A stretch of 64,000 bases of DNA from Cupriavidus necator (GTDB lineage: Bacteria; Pseudomonadota; Gammaproteobacteria; Burkholderiales; Burkholderiaceae): the NCBI RefSeq assembly GCF_013141915.1, contig NZ_SROX01000003.1, forward strand, positions 62,001-126,000, read 5' to 3'. How positions within the stretch are numbered: position 1 is the stretch's first letter; every line of letters begins with the position of its first letter. Of this stretch, positions 26,125 to 35,437 are shown in pieces. The translations under genes and the position numbers were made by a program. Below the pieces are notes generated by a model that had not been told where the DNA came from, searched no databases, and saw only the letters and a list, made by a program, of their open reading frames with translations.

Positions 26125-27225
26125 TCAGAAGACATGCTTTATGCCAATCATCGCACCAAACTGGTTGCCGCCCGGTGCCGGCGCGCTGGTTCCGACGGCG
26201 CTGCCACTGCTGACCGACATGGCCAGTTGGCCCCGGTTATCAATGAAGCCAGTCGTAAGATAGGCGGAGGTCCGCTTGGAGAAGGCGTAGGCACCGCGCA
26301 GGGCCGCGAGCCATGCCTTGTTGGCACTATGGTTGAATCCCAGATAGTAGATCTGCCCCGCGAGATTGAAGGCGGGCGTGATGTCGTAGGCCAGGCCCGC
26401 ATAGTACAACTGGCTATGGGACGTGGTGCTGCCCTCATTGTTCCGGAAGGTGCCACCGATGCCAAGCTTCGTCCTGGACAGGACCATGTAGCCACCAAAG
26501 TGCAGGCGATCGTCCTTGAGGCCGCTGTTCACCAGCCCTGCTGCAGCACCGGCGCCTCCGCGCAAGGAATCGTATGCAGTTGCCAGGCCCCACCAGCTTG
26601 CGTCATACCGCAGCATCACTGACCATTCACGGCAGGCCTTGCTGTCGGCGGGATTCTCTCCGGCGCAGTTGGTTCCCGCGGGGTTCTGGCCAGCATTGAC
26701 TGTGTCGCGCCCGAGGCTGTATGTCGCGCCGACAGTCAATCCGCCGAATGTACCCTTGTAGGCGATGGCATTATCGGCGCGGGCATTGGGTCGATAACTA
26801 TCCAACGAGTTGGCGCCGTAGATGTTGGGCCCCAGTACGTCAGAGTCCAGCGTTGACCAGAAGGTCATCGTCCACTGACGGCCGAAGGAGAGTTGTCCCC
26901 ACTGATTGCTCAGCCCCACAAAGGCCTGGCGACCGAACAAGCGTCCCCCCTGATTTGACGATCCGGAGTCCGGGGCAAAGCCGGATTCCAGGACGAAGAC
27001 GGATTTCAGGCCTCCCCCAAGGTCTTCAGTCCCGCGCATCCCCCAGCGCGAAGGCACGGTGGCAGTCAGGTTCGGCATCCGCACGACACTGTCTTTGCTG
27101 GCACCAATATTGTTCACATACTCGACCCCGGTGTCGCCGAGGCCGTAAAGCGTCACTGATTGTGCCGAAGCGAACATCGGTGCGGCGCAAAGAAGGCCCG
27201 CGTACCATTTCCCGCAACTCCTCAT
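26125..27225 (-). CDS. OmpC-like outer-membrane porin
   Basis: This 366-residue porin of the Burkholderiales trimeric type has a signal peptide ending ASAQ (residues 1-22), the opening strand SVTLYGLGDTGVEYV and the typical RWGMRGTEDLGGGLKSVFVLESGF. A C-terminal strand ending in Phe (GAMIGIKHVF) provides the outer-membrane assembly signal. A strong ribosome-binding site (AAGGAGACACCC) precedes the ATG. It lies between the MFS permease and the Bug receptor genes of the same operon, so it probably lets the operon's substrate cross the outer membrane. Confidence 0.9.
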   Translation of the reverse strand: MRSCGKWYAGLLCAAPMFASAQSVTLYGLGDTGVEYVNNIGASKDSVVRMPNLTATVPSRWGMRGTEDLGGGLKSVFVLESGFAPDSGSSNQGGRLFGRQAFVGLSNQWGQLSFGRQWTMTFWSTLDSDVLGPNIYGANSLDSYRPNARADNAIAYKGTFGGLTVGATYSLGRDTVNAGQNPAGTNCAGENPADSKACREWSVMLRYDASWWGLATAYDSLRGGAGAAAGLVNSGLKDDRLHFGGYMVLSRTKLGIGGTFRNNEGSTTSHSQLYYAGLAYDITPAFNLAGQIYYLGFNHSANKAWLAALRGAYAFSKRTSAYLTTGFIDNRGQLAMSVSSGSAVGTSAPAPGGNQFGAMIGIKHVF

Positions 27226-27405
27226 GGGTGTCTCCTTGTTATGGCGAGTCGTTACAAACTTGTGAAGGCAGGCGAGCGGTCTCCCCCCAGCACCGTGCGC
27301 TCGATACGTTTCGAGTGCACGGCTGCAAGGGATACTGGGTCCGATGATCGCCGTGAAGCGTCTGACGGCAGCGGTCTGCGCTGCTGCGTTTGGCAGGTCA
27401 GCCAG

Positions 27406-28848
27406 TCAGGGTGAAATCTCTTCCAGCGGGCGGTTGGTGGTTTCGGTCATTCGGCTGGCCGCGACAAGGCCGACCACGCAGGCGCCCGCAAACATCAGGA
27501 AGACGGTGGCAATACCCTGTCCCGTCAGTACCATGCCGACAACGGTCGGTGCGGTGGCGGAGGCAGCTCGTAGCCATGACGTCGCCAGGCCGGTTCCGAT
27601 CGCACGGATACGCGTGGGATAGATTTCCGGCGTGTACAGGTACAGCAGCACCGTCGCCGAACCCATCACGGCATAAGCTGAGGATGCAAGCAGCATGACC
27701 GACCAGGGGCTGGCGGCGCCGAACGCTCCGAGGACGGCGAGCAGTATGCCGCTGACCACGAAACACCCCATGGCCCAGCGACGACGACCCACGCGGTCCA
27801 CCGAGAGTGCGCAGACAAGAACGGCACAGGTGCTGAGCACGTTGGAGAGCGAGGCCATGTGCAGCGACTCCTGCAATGGCAGGTGATAGACCGTCTTGTA
27901 CAGACTCGGCAACCAGTTGTTGATGCCATTTGCAACGAAATAGGAACTCGCCCATAGCAGCCATACCACCACCGTACGGCCACGATAGAACGGCGAGAAC
28001 AGCTCCTTCCAGTTGCCCTTTTTCTGCGAATGGAGGCCCCCGTACAGTTCCGAGATGCGCCGGTCCATCTCTGCGGCGTTGTGCTGCGGATCGAGGTTTC
28101 GCTTGGGGGTGCTGGCCTCGATTTCGCCGATCACGCGCTCTGCGTCGTCGAACCGGCCTTTGGCGATCAGCCATCGTGGTGATTCCGGCAGCCGCATGAT
28201 CAGCAGTGCCACGACCAAGCCGGGTATCCCGCCAACCAGGAACATGTACTCCCAGCCAAAGCGAGGAACCAAGAAGGCACCTACCTGGGCCGCCAGCATT
28301 AGGCCAACAGGGAAGATCAGTTCATAGAGCAGGAAAAAGCGGCCGCGGCCATGGGCTTGCGACAGTTCATTGATATAGGTTGCCGCAACCGGTACCTCGC
28401 CGCCGACACCAATGCCCTGGATGAAGCGGCACAGGAACAGCATGTGAAAGTTGCCGGCAAAGGCGCACGCCACACTCATGACCGACATCAGGGCCACGGT
28501 TACGGTGGCACTCGGCACCCGGCCCAGGCGCTCGGCAAGCCACCCGAAGCATAGTGCGCCGATGACCTGCCCAAGGTACCCGGCAGCGATCAGGACGCCG
28601 ATCTCGCCCGGCGATAAGTGCCAAAGCCCAACCAGGACCGGCATGACAAACGCCAAGGACAGTGCGTCGAATGCATCGAACAGGGTAGCACTGCCCATAA
28701 CAATGCGGGCTTTGGTGTGCCACCTGCTAAAGGGAACATTCTCGATGCGAAAGAGAAGTTGCGCTGCCCGCTGCTGCGGATCAAATGGCGCACTGCTTGC
28801 CGCATCGTTCCTGCCGCTGTACATGGGTGCGACCGTAGTGGTGTCCAT
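27406..28848 (-). CDS. MFS transporter (sugar/aromatic acid:H+ symporter type)
   Basis: This 480-residue permease has 12 predicted membrane segments in two bundles. The MFS signature is present after TM2 (FGWLAERLGRVPS), with a second at the C-terminal half (VCALSVDRVGRRRWAMG) and the sugar-porter-like PESPRWLIAKGRFDDAE after TM6. A cytoplasmic N-terminus of about 45 residues precedes TM1. It fits the metabolite:H+ symporter/AAHS-like groups that import organic acids. It stands in an operon with a DHDPS-family lyase, a porin and a Bug receptor, so uptake of the lyase's substrate or a precursor is likely. Confidence 0.88.
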   Translation of the reverse strand: MDTTTVAPMYSGRNDAASSAPFDPQQRAAQLLFRIENVPFSRWHTKARIVMGSATLFDAFDALSLAFVMPVLVGLWHLSPGEIGVLIAAGYLGQVIGALCFGWLAERLGRVPSATVTVALMSVMSVACAFAGNFHMLFLCRFIQGIGVGGEVPVAATYINELSQAHGRGRFFLLYELIFPVGLMLAAQVGAFLVPRFGWEYMFLVGGIPGLVVALLIMRLPESPRWLIAKGRFDDAERVIGEIEASTPKRNLDPQHNAAEMDRRISELYGGLHSQKKGNWKELFSPFYRGRTVVVWLLWASSYFVANGINNWLPSLYKTVYHLPLQESLHMASLSNVLSTCAVLVCALSVDRVGRRRWAMGCFVVSGILLAVLGAFGAASPWSVMLLASSAYAVMGSATVLLYLYTPEIYPTRIRAIGTGLATSWLRAASATAPTVVGMVLTGQGIATVFLMFAGACVVGLVAASRMTETTNRPLEEISP

Positions 28849-29103
28849 GCTGTCTCCAAGTTGACTGGCTCATGGTGTGCGAGCACCGGCCATCATTATT
28901 TTTGCGTCATCCGCTTCTGCCGTCGCCACGGTCTTTCGCACCCCAAGAGCCACTGGAAGTCCGCGACAGGGGGCAGCCCAGAAGCTCAGGTCAGCGTGAA
29001 GCCTCGTATTCCTCCCGTTGTGCATGCCTGCTGGCTACAGCAAAATGGGAAAAACACTGACGCGGCTAGCAGGCGCAGCCGGATGGCTGCGCCTGGCCAC
29101 CGT

Positions 29104-30027
29104 TCAGCCTACGATGCCGGCGGCGCGCATCGCGTTTGCGATTTCAATGTCAGCACCCGGGGCGAGCGGCAGCAGCGGAGAACGCACGGTGGCGTGTTCC
29201 AGGATGCCGCGGGCAACCAGCGCATGCTTCAGCGCCACAGTGCCTTCCATGTGCGAGCCGCGGTGGTAGACGTTCTTCGTGACAGGCAGCAGGCGATCGT
29301 GGATGGCGCGGGCGGCCTTGTAGTCCCGTGCCTTGCCGGCCTTGATTAGCTCGACCAGAAGTTCCGGCGCGATGTTGCCGTAGCCCACCAGCAGACCGTC
29401 CACGTCAAACATGGTGTGCAGCAGATACTCGTCGTGACAGCTCAGAATCTGCAGATCAGGGCGCTCGCGACGAATCACGGGGATCTCGGTGTCCCAGCGG
29501 CGCATGTTGCGCACGCCGTTCTTCATCGCGAATACGCCGGGCTGCGCCGCGATGTCAAGCTGGGTCTCCAGGTCGTAGGTGCACTTGGTTGCATCGGGGT
29601 ACTGGAACAGGATCAGCGGCAGCCCACTGGTCTCAAACACCTGGCGGTACTTGTCCTGAGGTGCGCCCTTCTGGTAGCCGAAGCGCAGCCAGCCGTGCGA
29701 GGGGTAGAGCAGGCCGGCGGACGCGCCCGCCTGGACCGCGCGCTTGGCTTCCTCGGCGGCCACCTCGGTGCCTTCCAACGTGATGCCGGCGATGATGGGA
29801 ATGGCGCCATTGACTGCCTCGACGAAGGTTTCGATGACCTTCATCTGCTCCGCCTGCGTCAGAAAGGTGCCTTCGCCAGCGTGGCCGAGCACGGTCAGGC
29901 TCTTCACGCCATCGATGCTGCCGAGCCAGGCGCCCAGCTTCTTGCAGGCGGCGTAGTCCACCGCGCCGTCGCGGGTGAAGGGCGTAACCGGGGCAGGATT
30001 GAGGCCGCGGAGGTCGATATCTTTCAT
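29104..30027 (-). CDS. Dihydrodipicolinate synthase/N-acetylneuraminate lyase family protein
   Basis: This 307-residue TIM-barrel class I aldolase has Schiff-base lysine K169 (GVFAMKNGVRNM), tyrosine Y143 in ILFQYPDATKC, and the phosphate/carboxylate-binding loop GHAGEGTFLT at about 48-57. Members of this family split or condense pyruvate-containing compounds, or dehydrate sugar acids. Operon context (permease, porin, periplasmic receptor, divergent LysR) argues for a catabolic lyase or dehydratase acting on an imported organic acid rather than lysine synthesis. It is the first gene of the operon, 190 bp from the divergent regulator. The exact substrate is undetermined. Confidence 0.85.
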   Translation of the reverse strand: MKDIDLRGLNPAPVTPFTRDGAVDYAACKKLGAWLGSIDGVKSLTVLGHAGEGTFLTQAEQMKVIETFVEAVNGAIPIIAGITLEGTEVAAEEAKRAVQAGASAGLLYPSHGWLRFGYQKGAPQDKYRQVFETSGLPLILFQYPDATKCTYDLETQLDIAAQPGVFAMKNGVRNMRRWDTEIPVIRRERPDLQILSCHDEYLLHTMFDVDGLLVGYGNIAPELLVELIKAGKARDYKAARAIHDRLLPVTKNVYHRGSHMEGTVALKHALVARGILEHATVRSPLLPLAPGADIEIANAMRAAGIVG

Positions 30028-30142
30028 GTCACTTCCTGTATGAGTATGGGGTTCACCGGGTGCCGGATGCTTTGCCCGGAGAGCCTGCCGCTGCTAGTGT
30101 CTCCATAACGGCGGCGGGCATGTGAGGCAGTCTAGGAGTCGC

Positions 30143-30165
30143 CATGGCATACCGGAAGTGCCATG
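30143..30165. promoter_or_regulatory. Palindromic operator in the lyase/LysR divergent region
   Basis: A perfect inverted repeat CATGGCA-N9-TGCCATG lies midway between the divergent genes. A second, ATAC-N7-GTAT (30181-30195), has the T-N11-A spacing of LysR sites. Both are candidates for binding of the adjacent LysR protein. Confidence 0.5.
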
Positions 30166-30217
30166 CTGGATATTTCAGATATACTGATTCCGTATAGCAT
30201 GGAAGCCAAGGCAAGCG

Positions 30218-31147
30218 ATGAACTACTCCGCATGGAAACTGTTCCTGGCGGCTGCCGACCTGGGCAGTCTGAGCAAGGTGGCTCAGTCCTATGGCACGAG
30301 TCAGCCCCACATCAGCCGCCAACTCAATGAACTTGAGCAGGAGTGCGGGGGGCGTCTATTCCAGCGCACGGGTCGCGGGGTGGTGCTTACCGAATTCGGA
30401 GAGCGCGTGGCGCCCAAGGTCCGGGCGTGGGTGGCAGGCACGGACCAACTGGTCAACGACATCCACTCGACCTCAGGCAAGCCTATCGGCACAGTTCGCA
30501 TCGGAATCCTGCCTTCCATGGCGCATCCACTGGTCAGCACGCTTTATTACCGCTTGAAGGAGCGCTACCCCCTGGTGCAACTCAGTGTTCGCGAGGGGCA
30601 AGGCGCGCAACTGGAGAACTGGCTGGAAGCTGGACACGTCGATCTGGCTATTCTGTTCCGCCATAGTCCGATGCCAAAGCACGGCGACGTGTACTTAGTC
30701 GAAACTGTGACCTACCTTGTGGGCGCCGAGGGAGACCGCGTGACCGCCAACCCCACCGTACAGTTTTCCGCGCTGCACAACCTTCCCCTGGTAATGTTCT
30801 GCCGACCCAATAGCTGGCGCGACCGATTGGATCAATTGGCACTGGAGCATGGTGTTGCGCTGAATGTCGCAGTGGAGGCCGATTCGCTAAGCCTGCAGAC
30901 CCATATCGTCGCCGACGGGGGCATGTACGCGCTGCTGGGGCCGTATGCGATTTCCAACGCCGGCCGGGATTGCCGCTTGCAGGCATCGAAGATCATCAAT
31001 CCGCAGATCACCCGCCATATTGCGTTGGCCATGTCGCGCCATGGTGAACTCACGCTAGCGTGCCGCACCGTCATGCAGCTTGTCCGTGAGATTGCGCAAT
31101 TCGGGGGACCGGAGTCGACCGGACGTGGCCTCGAGGTCTCAACTTGA
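30218..31147 (+). CDS. LysR-family transcriptional regulator
   Basis: This 309-residue regulator has the winged HTH at residues 1-60 (WKLFLAAADLGSLSKVAQSYGTSQPHISRQLNELEQECGGRLFQR). A periplasmic-binding-like effector domain follows from about residue 90 (VRIGILPSMAHPLVSTL). It is transcribed divergently from the lyase-MFS-porin-Bug operon, the standard layout for a LysR activator of that operon. Two inverted repeats stand in the shared promoter region. The inducer is probably the imported substrate or an intermediate; nothing in the sequence names it. Confidence 0.9.
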   Translation: MNYSAWKLFLAAADLGSLSKVAQSYGTSQPHISRQLNELEQECGGRLFQRTGRGVVLTEFGERVAPKVRAWVAGTDQLVNDIHSTSGKPIGTVRIGILPSMAHPLVSTLYYRLKERYPLVQLSVREGQGAQLENWLEAGHVDLAILFRHSPMPKHGDVYLVETVTYLVGAEGDRVTANPTVQFSALHNLPLVMFCRPNSWRDRLDQLALEHGVALNVAVEADSLSLQTHIVADGGMYALLGPYAISNAGRDCRLQASKIINPQITRHIALAMSRHGELTLACRTVMQLVREIAQFGGPESTGRGLEVST

Positions 31148-31191
31148 GAGGTCCTGCGACACCTGGATCTGGTACCGATCAACATTGGGTA

Positions 31192-32847
31192 ATGCAAATG
31201 AAGCCGGACATCTCTCGCGAAGGGACCTCACAAAGCACGGACGGGGGCGACGACTGCCCCTTGCGCTGGTTCGACGCGGATCGGGGTGCATTCGAATCGC
31301 TCGAGCGATGGATCGCCGAGCATCCGGCGGATTTCTTTGCGGGTGAGCATTTTGATCCGGTTGGCGCGTGCGCTACACGCGAGGCTGTATTCGCGTCGGT
31401 TGAGCTGCCCGAGACGCCGACATCGCCGCAAGCGCATGCCGATCATCTGCTCAACGACGTGTTTCGGCACGTGATGCCCGTGGCATCGCCCACGTTCGTC
31501 GGACACATGACGTCGTCGCTGCCGTCGTTCATGCCCTCGCTGGCCAAGGTGGTGGCAGCGCTGAACCAGAACGTCGTGAAGCTCGAGACGTCCGGCGCGC
31601 TGACTGGGCTTGAGCGCAAGGTCATCGGCATGCTGCACAAGCTGGTGTTTGCCCAGGACACCGCGTTCTATGCGAGATGGTTGCACGATGCCGACCACGC
31701 GCTCGGCGCGATCTGCTCCGGCGGCACGGTTGCCAACCTCACCGCGCTATGGGCGAGCCGCAACAACTTGCTGGGCGCGCGTGATGGCTTCGCCGGCATC
31801 CATCGCGCCGGACTGGTGGCTGCGCTGCGCCATTACGGCCATGACGGGCTTGCGGTCGTCGTCTCAGAGCGCGGGCACTACTCGTTGCGAAAGGCAGCCG
31901 ATGTCCTTGGCATCGGGCGCGACAATCTCGTGCCGGTCGGGGTCGATGCAGACGGTCGCATGCGCATCGACCTGCTGCGCGATACCATGCGTGACCTGCA
32001 GCAGCGCAACATCCGGCCGATGGCGATCGTCGGCATAGCGGGGACGACCGAGACGGGCGCGGTCGATCCGCTCGACGCGATCGCGGATGTTGCTCAGGAG
32101 GCCGGCTGCCATTTCCACGTGGATGCCGCATGGGGCGGCGCAACACTGCTGTCGGAGCGCGAGCGCTGGCGCTTCGCGGGCATCGAGCGTGCCGATTCCG
32201 TCGTCATCGATGCGCACAAGCAGTTCTACGTGCCGATGGGCGCCGGCATGGTGCTGTTCCGGCACGCGGCGTGGACGCAGGACATCATCCAGCATGCGAA
32301 CTACATCGTGCGCAAGGGCTCGGTGGACCTGGGGCGCCATACGCTCGAAGGATCGCGCGGCGCGGCGGCGATCATGCTCTATGCGAACTTTCATCTGCTC
32401 GGTCGCAAGGGGTTGGCGCAGTTGATCGAACGTAGCATCGATAACGCCCGCTACTTTGCATCCCTGATAGTGCAGCAGCCGGATTTCGAGCTCGACAGCC
32501 ACCCGCAGCTTTGCATCCTGACCTATCGCCATGTGCCCGAGACCGTGCGTGCCGCGCTGGCAACCGCTTCGGCCGGCAGGCGCGAGAAGATGCTGGACGC
32601 GCTGGATGCGCTGACCATCAGCATTCAGGAAATGCAGCGCGATGCCGGCCGCTCATTCGTATCGCGCACGCAGTTGACGTCGACACAGTGGAGTGGCCGC
32701 CCGATTGCCGTTTTCCGCGTGGTGCTGGCCAACCCGGATACGACGCATGCCATCCTGCAGGACATCCTCGACGAACAGCGCGCGCTGGCGGCGGCCAGCC
32801 CATGCATGGCGCCGCTGATGGCACTGGCGGTGGCGCCGGACGCGTGA
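31192..32847 (+). CDS. panP: PLP-dependent group II decarboxylase (PanP-like)
   Basis: This protein of about 551 residues is a pyridoxal-phosphate decarboxylase of fold type I. It has PTFVGHMTSSLPSFMPSLAK near the start, the cofactor region ICSGGTVANLTALWASRN, HVDAAWGGATLL, and the PLP lysine K343 in DAHKQFYVPMGAG. Its overall wording matches the putative aspartate 1-decarboxylases (PanP) described in gamma-proteobacteria, which make beta-alanine for pantothenate; glutamate or diaminobutyrate are other possible substrates. The frame is open from 31144, but ATG 31192 (or 31198) lies just past the LysR gene and is the likely start. It follows the regulator on the same strand and may be co-transcribed with it. 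Confidence 0.8.
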   Translation: MQMKPDISREGTSQSTDGGDDCPLRWFDADRGAFESLERWIAEHPADFFAGEHFDPVGACATREAVFASVELPETPTSPQAHADHLLNDVFRHVMPVASPTFVGHMTSSLPSFMPSLAKVVAALNQNVVKLETSGALTGLERKVIGMLHKLVFAQDTAFYARWLHDADHALGAICSGGTVANLTALWASRNNLLGARDGFAGIHRAGLVAALRHYGHDGLAVVVSERGHYSLRKAADVLGIGRDNLVPVGVDADGRMRIDLLRDTMRDLQQRNIRPMAIVGIAGTTETGAVDPLDAIADVAQEAGCHFHVDAAWGGATLLSERERWRFAGIERADSVVIDAHKQFYVPMGAGMVLFRHAAWTQDIIQHANYIVRKGSVDLGRHTLEGSRGAAAIMLYANFHLLGRKGLAQLIERSIDNARYFASLIVQQPDFELDSHPQLCILTYRHVPETVRAALATASAGRREKMLDALDALTISIQEMQRDAGRSFVSRTQLTSTQWSGRPIAVFRVVLANPDTTHAILQDILDEQRALAAASPCMAPLMALAVAPDA

Positions 32848-33149
32848 GGCATTTGCAGTTGGCGAGCGCCAGTCGTCGACCGTCTCTCACTGACACCTAC
32901 GGCCGAGGGTACAGCGGAGCCTACAATTCAGCTTGTGCTGATAGACGGCTCTCTCTGCGGCCGCATCGCGATCGGCAGCGGACGCTCGGTATGAAAAATC
33001 GAACGGCTCTTCATGGCCGGAAAGCGACTTCCGCCAACGGCACAAACGGCGATGTCTGTGAATTGGTATCCGGACCAACAATTATCGGAGTCTGTTCCGC
33101 GCTTGGTATGGTTTCGTAGCGGCATGATCAGCCTGCGAAGCCGTGGGCG
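32848..33149. other. Intergenic stretch between decarboxylase and recombinase module
   Basis: This is where the cargo and the recombinase genes converge. No terminator hairpin with a T-run, gene or repeat was recognised. Confidence 0.4.
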
Positions 33150-33563
33150 TCAGTTTTGACGTCGCTTGACCATCGGCACCACGTCGGAATCGCCCAGCCG
33201 CGACCGTAGCATGGCATTCTCAGCGAGCAATACCTCGTTGATCGATGCCAGCCGACTCACATCCGAGCGGAGGTTTGCAATCTCCTGCCGAAGCTCACGA
33301 GTTTTGTCACGTGCCGCCTTTAGCTCCAGTTGCTTTGCGTTGCGCTGAGCGCGACTGTCGCGACCTTGGGCTAGTCGAATGGCTTCAGCGATCTTGGGGT
33401 AGTGGTTGTGGATGAGCGGACCGGTCACCCCAGCCTCTTCGGCAACTGCGCTGATGGTAAGCTTCTTCGCCTTGGTGTGGCGAGCACGACCTTGCTGGAT
33501 TCGAAACATCGCCAGGCGTAGATCCTTCTCGCGCTGATCTGCTGGCTTGCGTTGTTTGCTCAT
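33150..33563 (-). CDS. Small HTH/coiled-coil protein of the recombinase module (TnpC-like)
   Basis: This 137-residue basic protein has a TetR-like helix-turn-helix (LTISAVAEEAGVTGPLIHNHYPKIAEAI, at about 30-60). A long coiled coil follows (LELKAARDKTRELRQEIANLRSDVSRLASINEVLLAENAMLRSRL, at about 75-120). ATG 33563 overlaps the stop of the upstream recombinase as ATGA, so it is translated from the same message; it is the last of five coupled genes. Small proteins of this build accompany the recombinase pair of Tn554-like elements (TnpC) and influence insertion orientation or frequency. That role here is inferred. Confidence 0.7.
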   Translation of the reverse strand: MSKQRKPADQREKDLRLAMFRIQQGRARHTKAKKLTISAVAEEAGVTGPLIHNHYPKIAEAIRLAQGRDSRAQRNAKQLELKAARDKTRELRQEIANLRSDVSRLASINEVLLAENAMLRSRLGDSDVVPMVKRRQN

Positions 33564-35437
33564 GGCGCGGCAGACTCCGAATTGTCCCCCTGACTCAGGG
33601 TCACCAACACATCGCGACAACGCTGCATGTCTCGGCGGACCAGATTTCGTCCGCCTTCGCCGATGTCATCACAGGCTAGCACCTCCTGCAGATGATCATG
33701 GAGGCCCCGATAGAGCGGAGCGTACTCTGGCCCGATGACCGCGTTATTGCAGCCGCTGCAACGCGTGCGCTCTAGATCATTGCCGACACACCGGTTATCG
33801 TCGGCTGTGCACCACGCATGCCCGTTGCTGCGGATGGACGTACTTTCCGCCAACGACCGAACCATCTGGCGGTGGTCTTTGAAAATGGTCACGGCCTGGC
33901 CGCCCCGCCAGGACACGATATTTCGACCGTATCCACCGGCTAGGGCGGTGCCGGGTCGCAGCCAGCCTTCCACGACTTCATTCTTGATGTCGTCGAGTTC
34001 AGTCTGGATCTCGGCGTAGAGGGCAATCTCCTGTGACTCGTTGAGAGCGTAGCCTAGCGTCATGTCCATCGACCAATGCTTGAAGTGTGATCGTAAGTAC
34101 CGCAGGTCTCCGAACTGACTCCGGGCGGCATAGCTTGCGAACTTCCGGCGAAAGTGATGGCTGGCCAAGTCCCAATCCAAGCCGCAATTCTGCGCAAACG
34201 ATTTCAACGCCTTGTTCCACGCCCCTAGTGACATCGTGCGCACCTGGTTGCCTCTGTTCGGCGTCATGGCCACGAAGACGGCGTTCATATGCAGTTGCGC
34301 CTCGGCAAGCTCAGGGTCCAGGGGGTTCTGCGAACGAAGAGCTTCGATCTCGGCCTCGATCACGGCCCGATAGGGAGCAGACCACCGCTCCATCACCTTC
34401 AGCGCAGTCACAACCGCCTCAGGAACCATCCACTCTGCGCGGCCTTCGCCTGTCTTGGTGGATTGCGAACGCATCCAGTTGTAAGTCCGGGGCTCACCCT
34501 TGTCGTCTGCGGCCGCCTCCGTGGCGTAGCAGGCTCCCCTTTGGACAAAGCCGAGTTCATGGTTGCGGCACCCGGAAAGGCTCGCCACGACGATGTAGCA
34601 GGCGGTGCGCAGTTCGATCACCGCCTTGTTGAACTCCCACATGTCCGCCCAGCCCCGACTTCGGACGAAAATACCCTCGGCCGGTGTCTTCCCGCCGGCC
34701 GCCTGCCGCAGGATCAAGATCTCATCGCGGACATCAAGAAGATCATCGGCTGCTTCAACCAATGACCAGGCGCGCTGAAAGAGAGTGGTGAACACATCGT
34801 CCGGCATAAGCGGGGTCTTGCCTCCCCGAAACCCCGTTCCTTGACCGGTCAGACCGGCCAAGTGGGTGGCCGACGTGCCGGCCCAAGGATGGTCAGGCAT
34901 TACATCCCTCGTGTACTGACTCAACTCATGGAGCGCCTCGACAGCGCCGTATAGCTGTCCAAGCGAGGAGGCTTTCAGCAGTTCTCCCGCTCTGGCGGAA
35001 CCTTGCCGCTGGCGATGCTGTCTGCAGAAGTCAACGAACAGCGAGCACGCGAAGGGCGTGACATCGGCCAGCCTAGTGATGTTCAATCGCACCAAGTGCT
35101 GCAGGAATGACTTGGCGTCCACAAGGAGCTTCGTCACGGCGCGAGGCGACGGCCTTTTCTTTCCCTCGCGTCCGCGGCGCATGTAGTGCCACAAGATCGC
35201 CTTCATCGTGGCCCGCCAGCCCGCGGGTATGGCGTTGAAGTCTACGTACTGTTCCGACGCTCCCTTGTTCGTAGGCTGCCCGACGAGCCGCCACTTTGGG
35301 TCGCCGTACCGGCTGAGGATGACCACCTTGCCGTTGATCGTGCAAGTCGAGATGATGGTGGCGGCGAGGTTGTCCTGATCAAGGATTGGCTGGCCGACAG
35401 GCTCCTGGTCCAGCGCTCTTCTGGCTAGGGACATCAC
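33560..35437 (-). CDS. Tyrosine recombinase, third of a trio (large)
   Basis: This 625-residue recombinase has the catalytic residues of tyrosine integrases: Arg in VVASLSGCRNHELGFV, H-x-x-R in LASHHFRRKFASYAA, His in RYLRSHFKHWSMDMTLGYA and the nucleophile Tyr in the same segment. An additional C-terminal region of about 130 residues holds cysteines (HAWCTADDNRCVGNDLERTRCSGCNN), perhaps a zinc-binding fold. It is larger than ordinary integrases. Its start overlaps the stop of the second recombinase by 4 bp. The three recombinases are mutually different, suggesting that a hetero-complex acts on the element ends. Confidence 0.85.
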   Translation of the reverse strand: MMSLARRALDQEPVGQPILDQDNLAATIISTCTINGKVVILSRYGDPKWRLVGQPTNKGASEQYVDFNAIPAGWRATMKAILWHYMRRGREGKKRPSPRAVTKLLVDAKSFLQHLVRLNITRLADVTPFACSLFVDFCRQHRQRQGSARAGELLKASSLGQLYGAVEALHELSQYTRDVMPDHPWAGTSATHLAGLTGQGTGFRGGKTPLMPDDVFTTLFQRAWSLVEAADDLLDVRDEILILRQAAGGKTPAEGIFVRSRGWADMWEFNKAVIELRTACYIVVASLSGCRNHELGFVQRGACYATEAAADDKGEPRTYNWMRSQSTKTGEGRAEWMVPEAVVTALKVMERWSAPYRAVIEAEIEALRSQNPLDPELAEAQLHMNAVFVAMTPNRGNQVRTMSLGAWNKALKSFAQNCGLDWDLASHHFRRKFASYAARSQFGDLRYLRSHFKHWSMDMTLGYALNESQEIALYAEIQTELDDIKNEVVEGWLRPGTALAGGYGRNIVSWRGGQAVTIFKDHRQMVRSLAESTSIRSNGHAWCTADDNRCVGNDLERTRCSGCNNAVIGPEYAPLYRGLHDHLQEVLACDDIGEGGRNLVRRDMQRCRDVLVTLSQGDNSESAAP

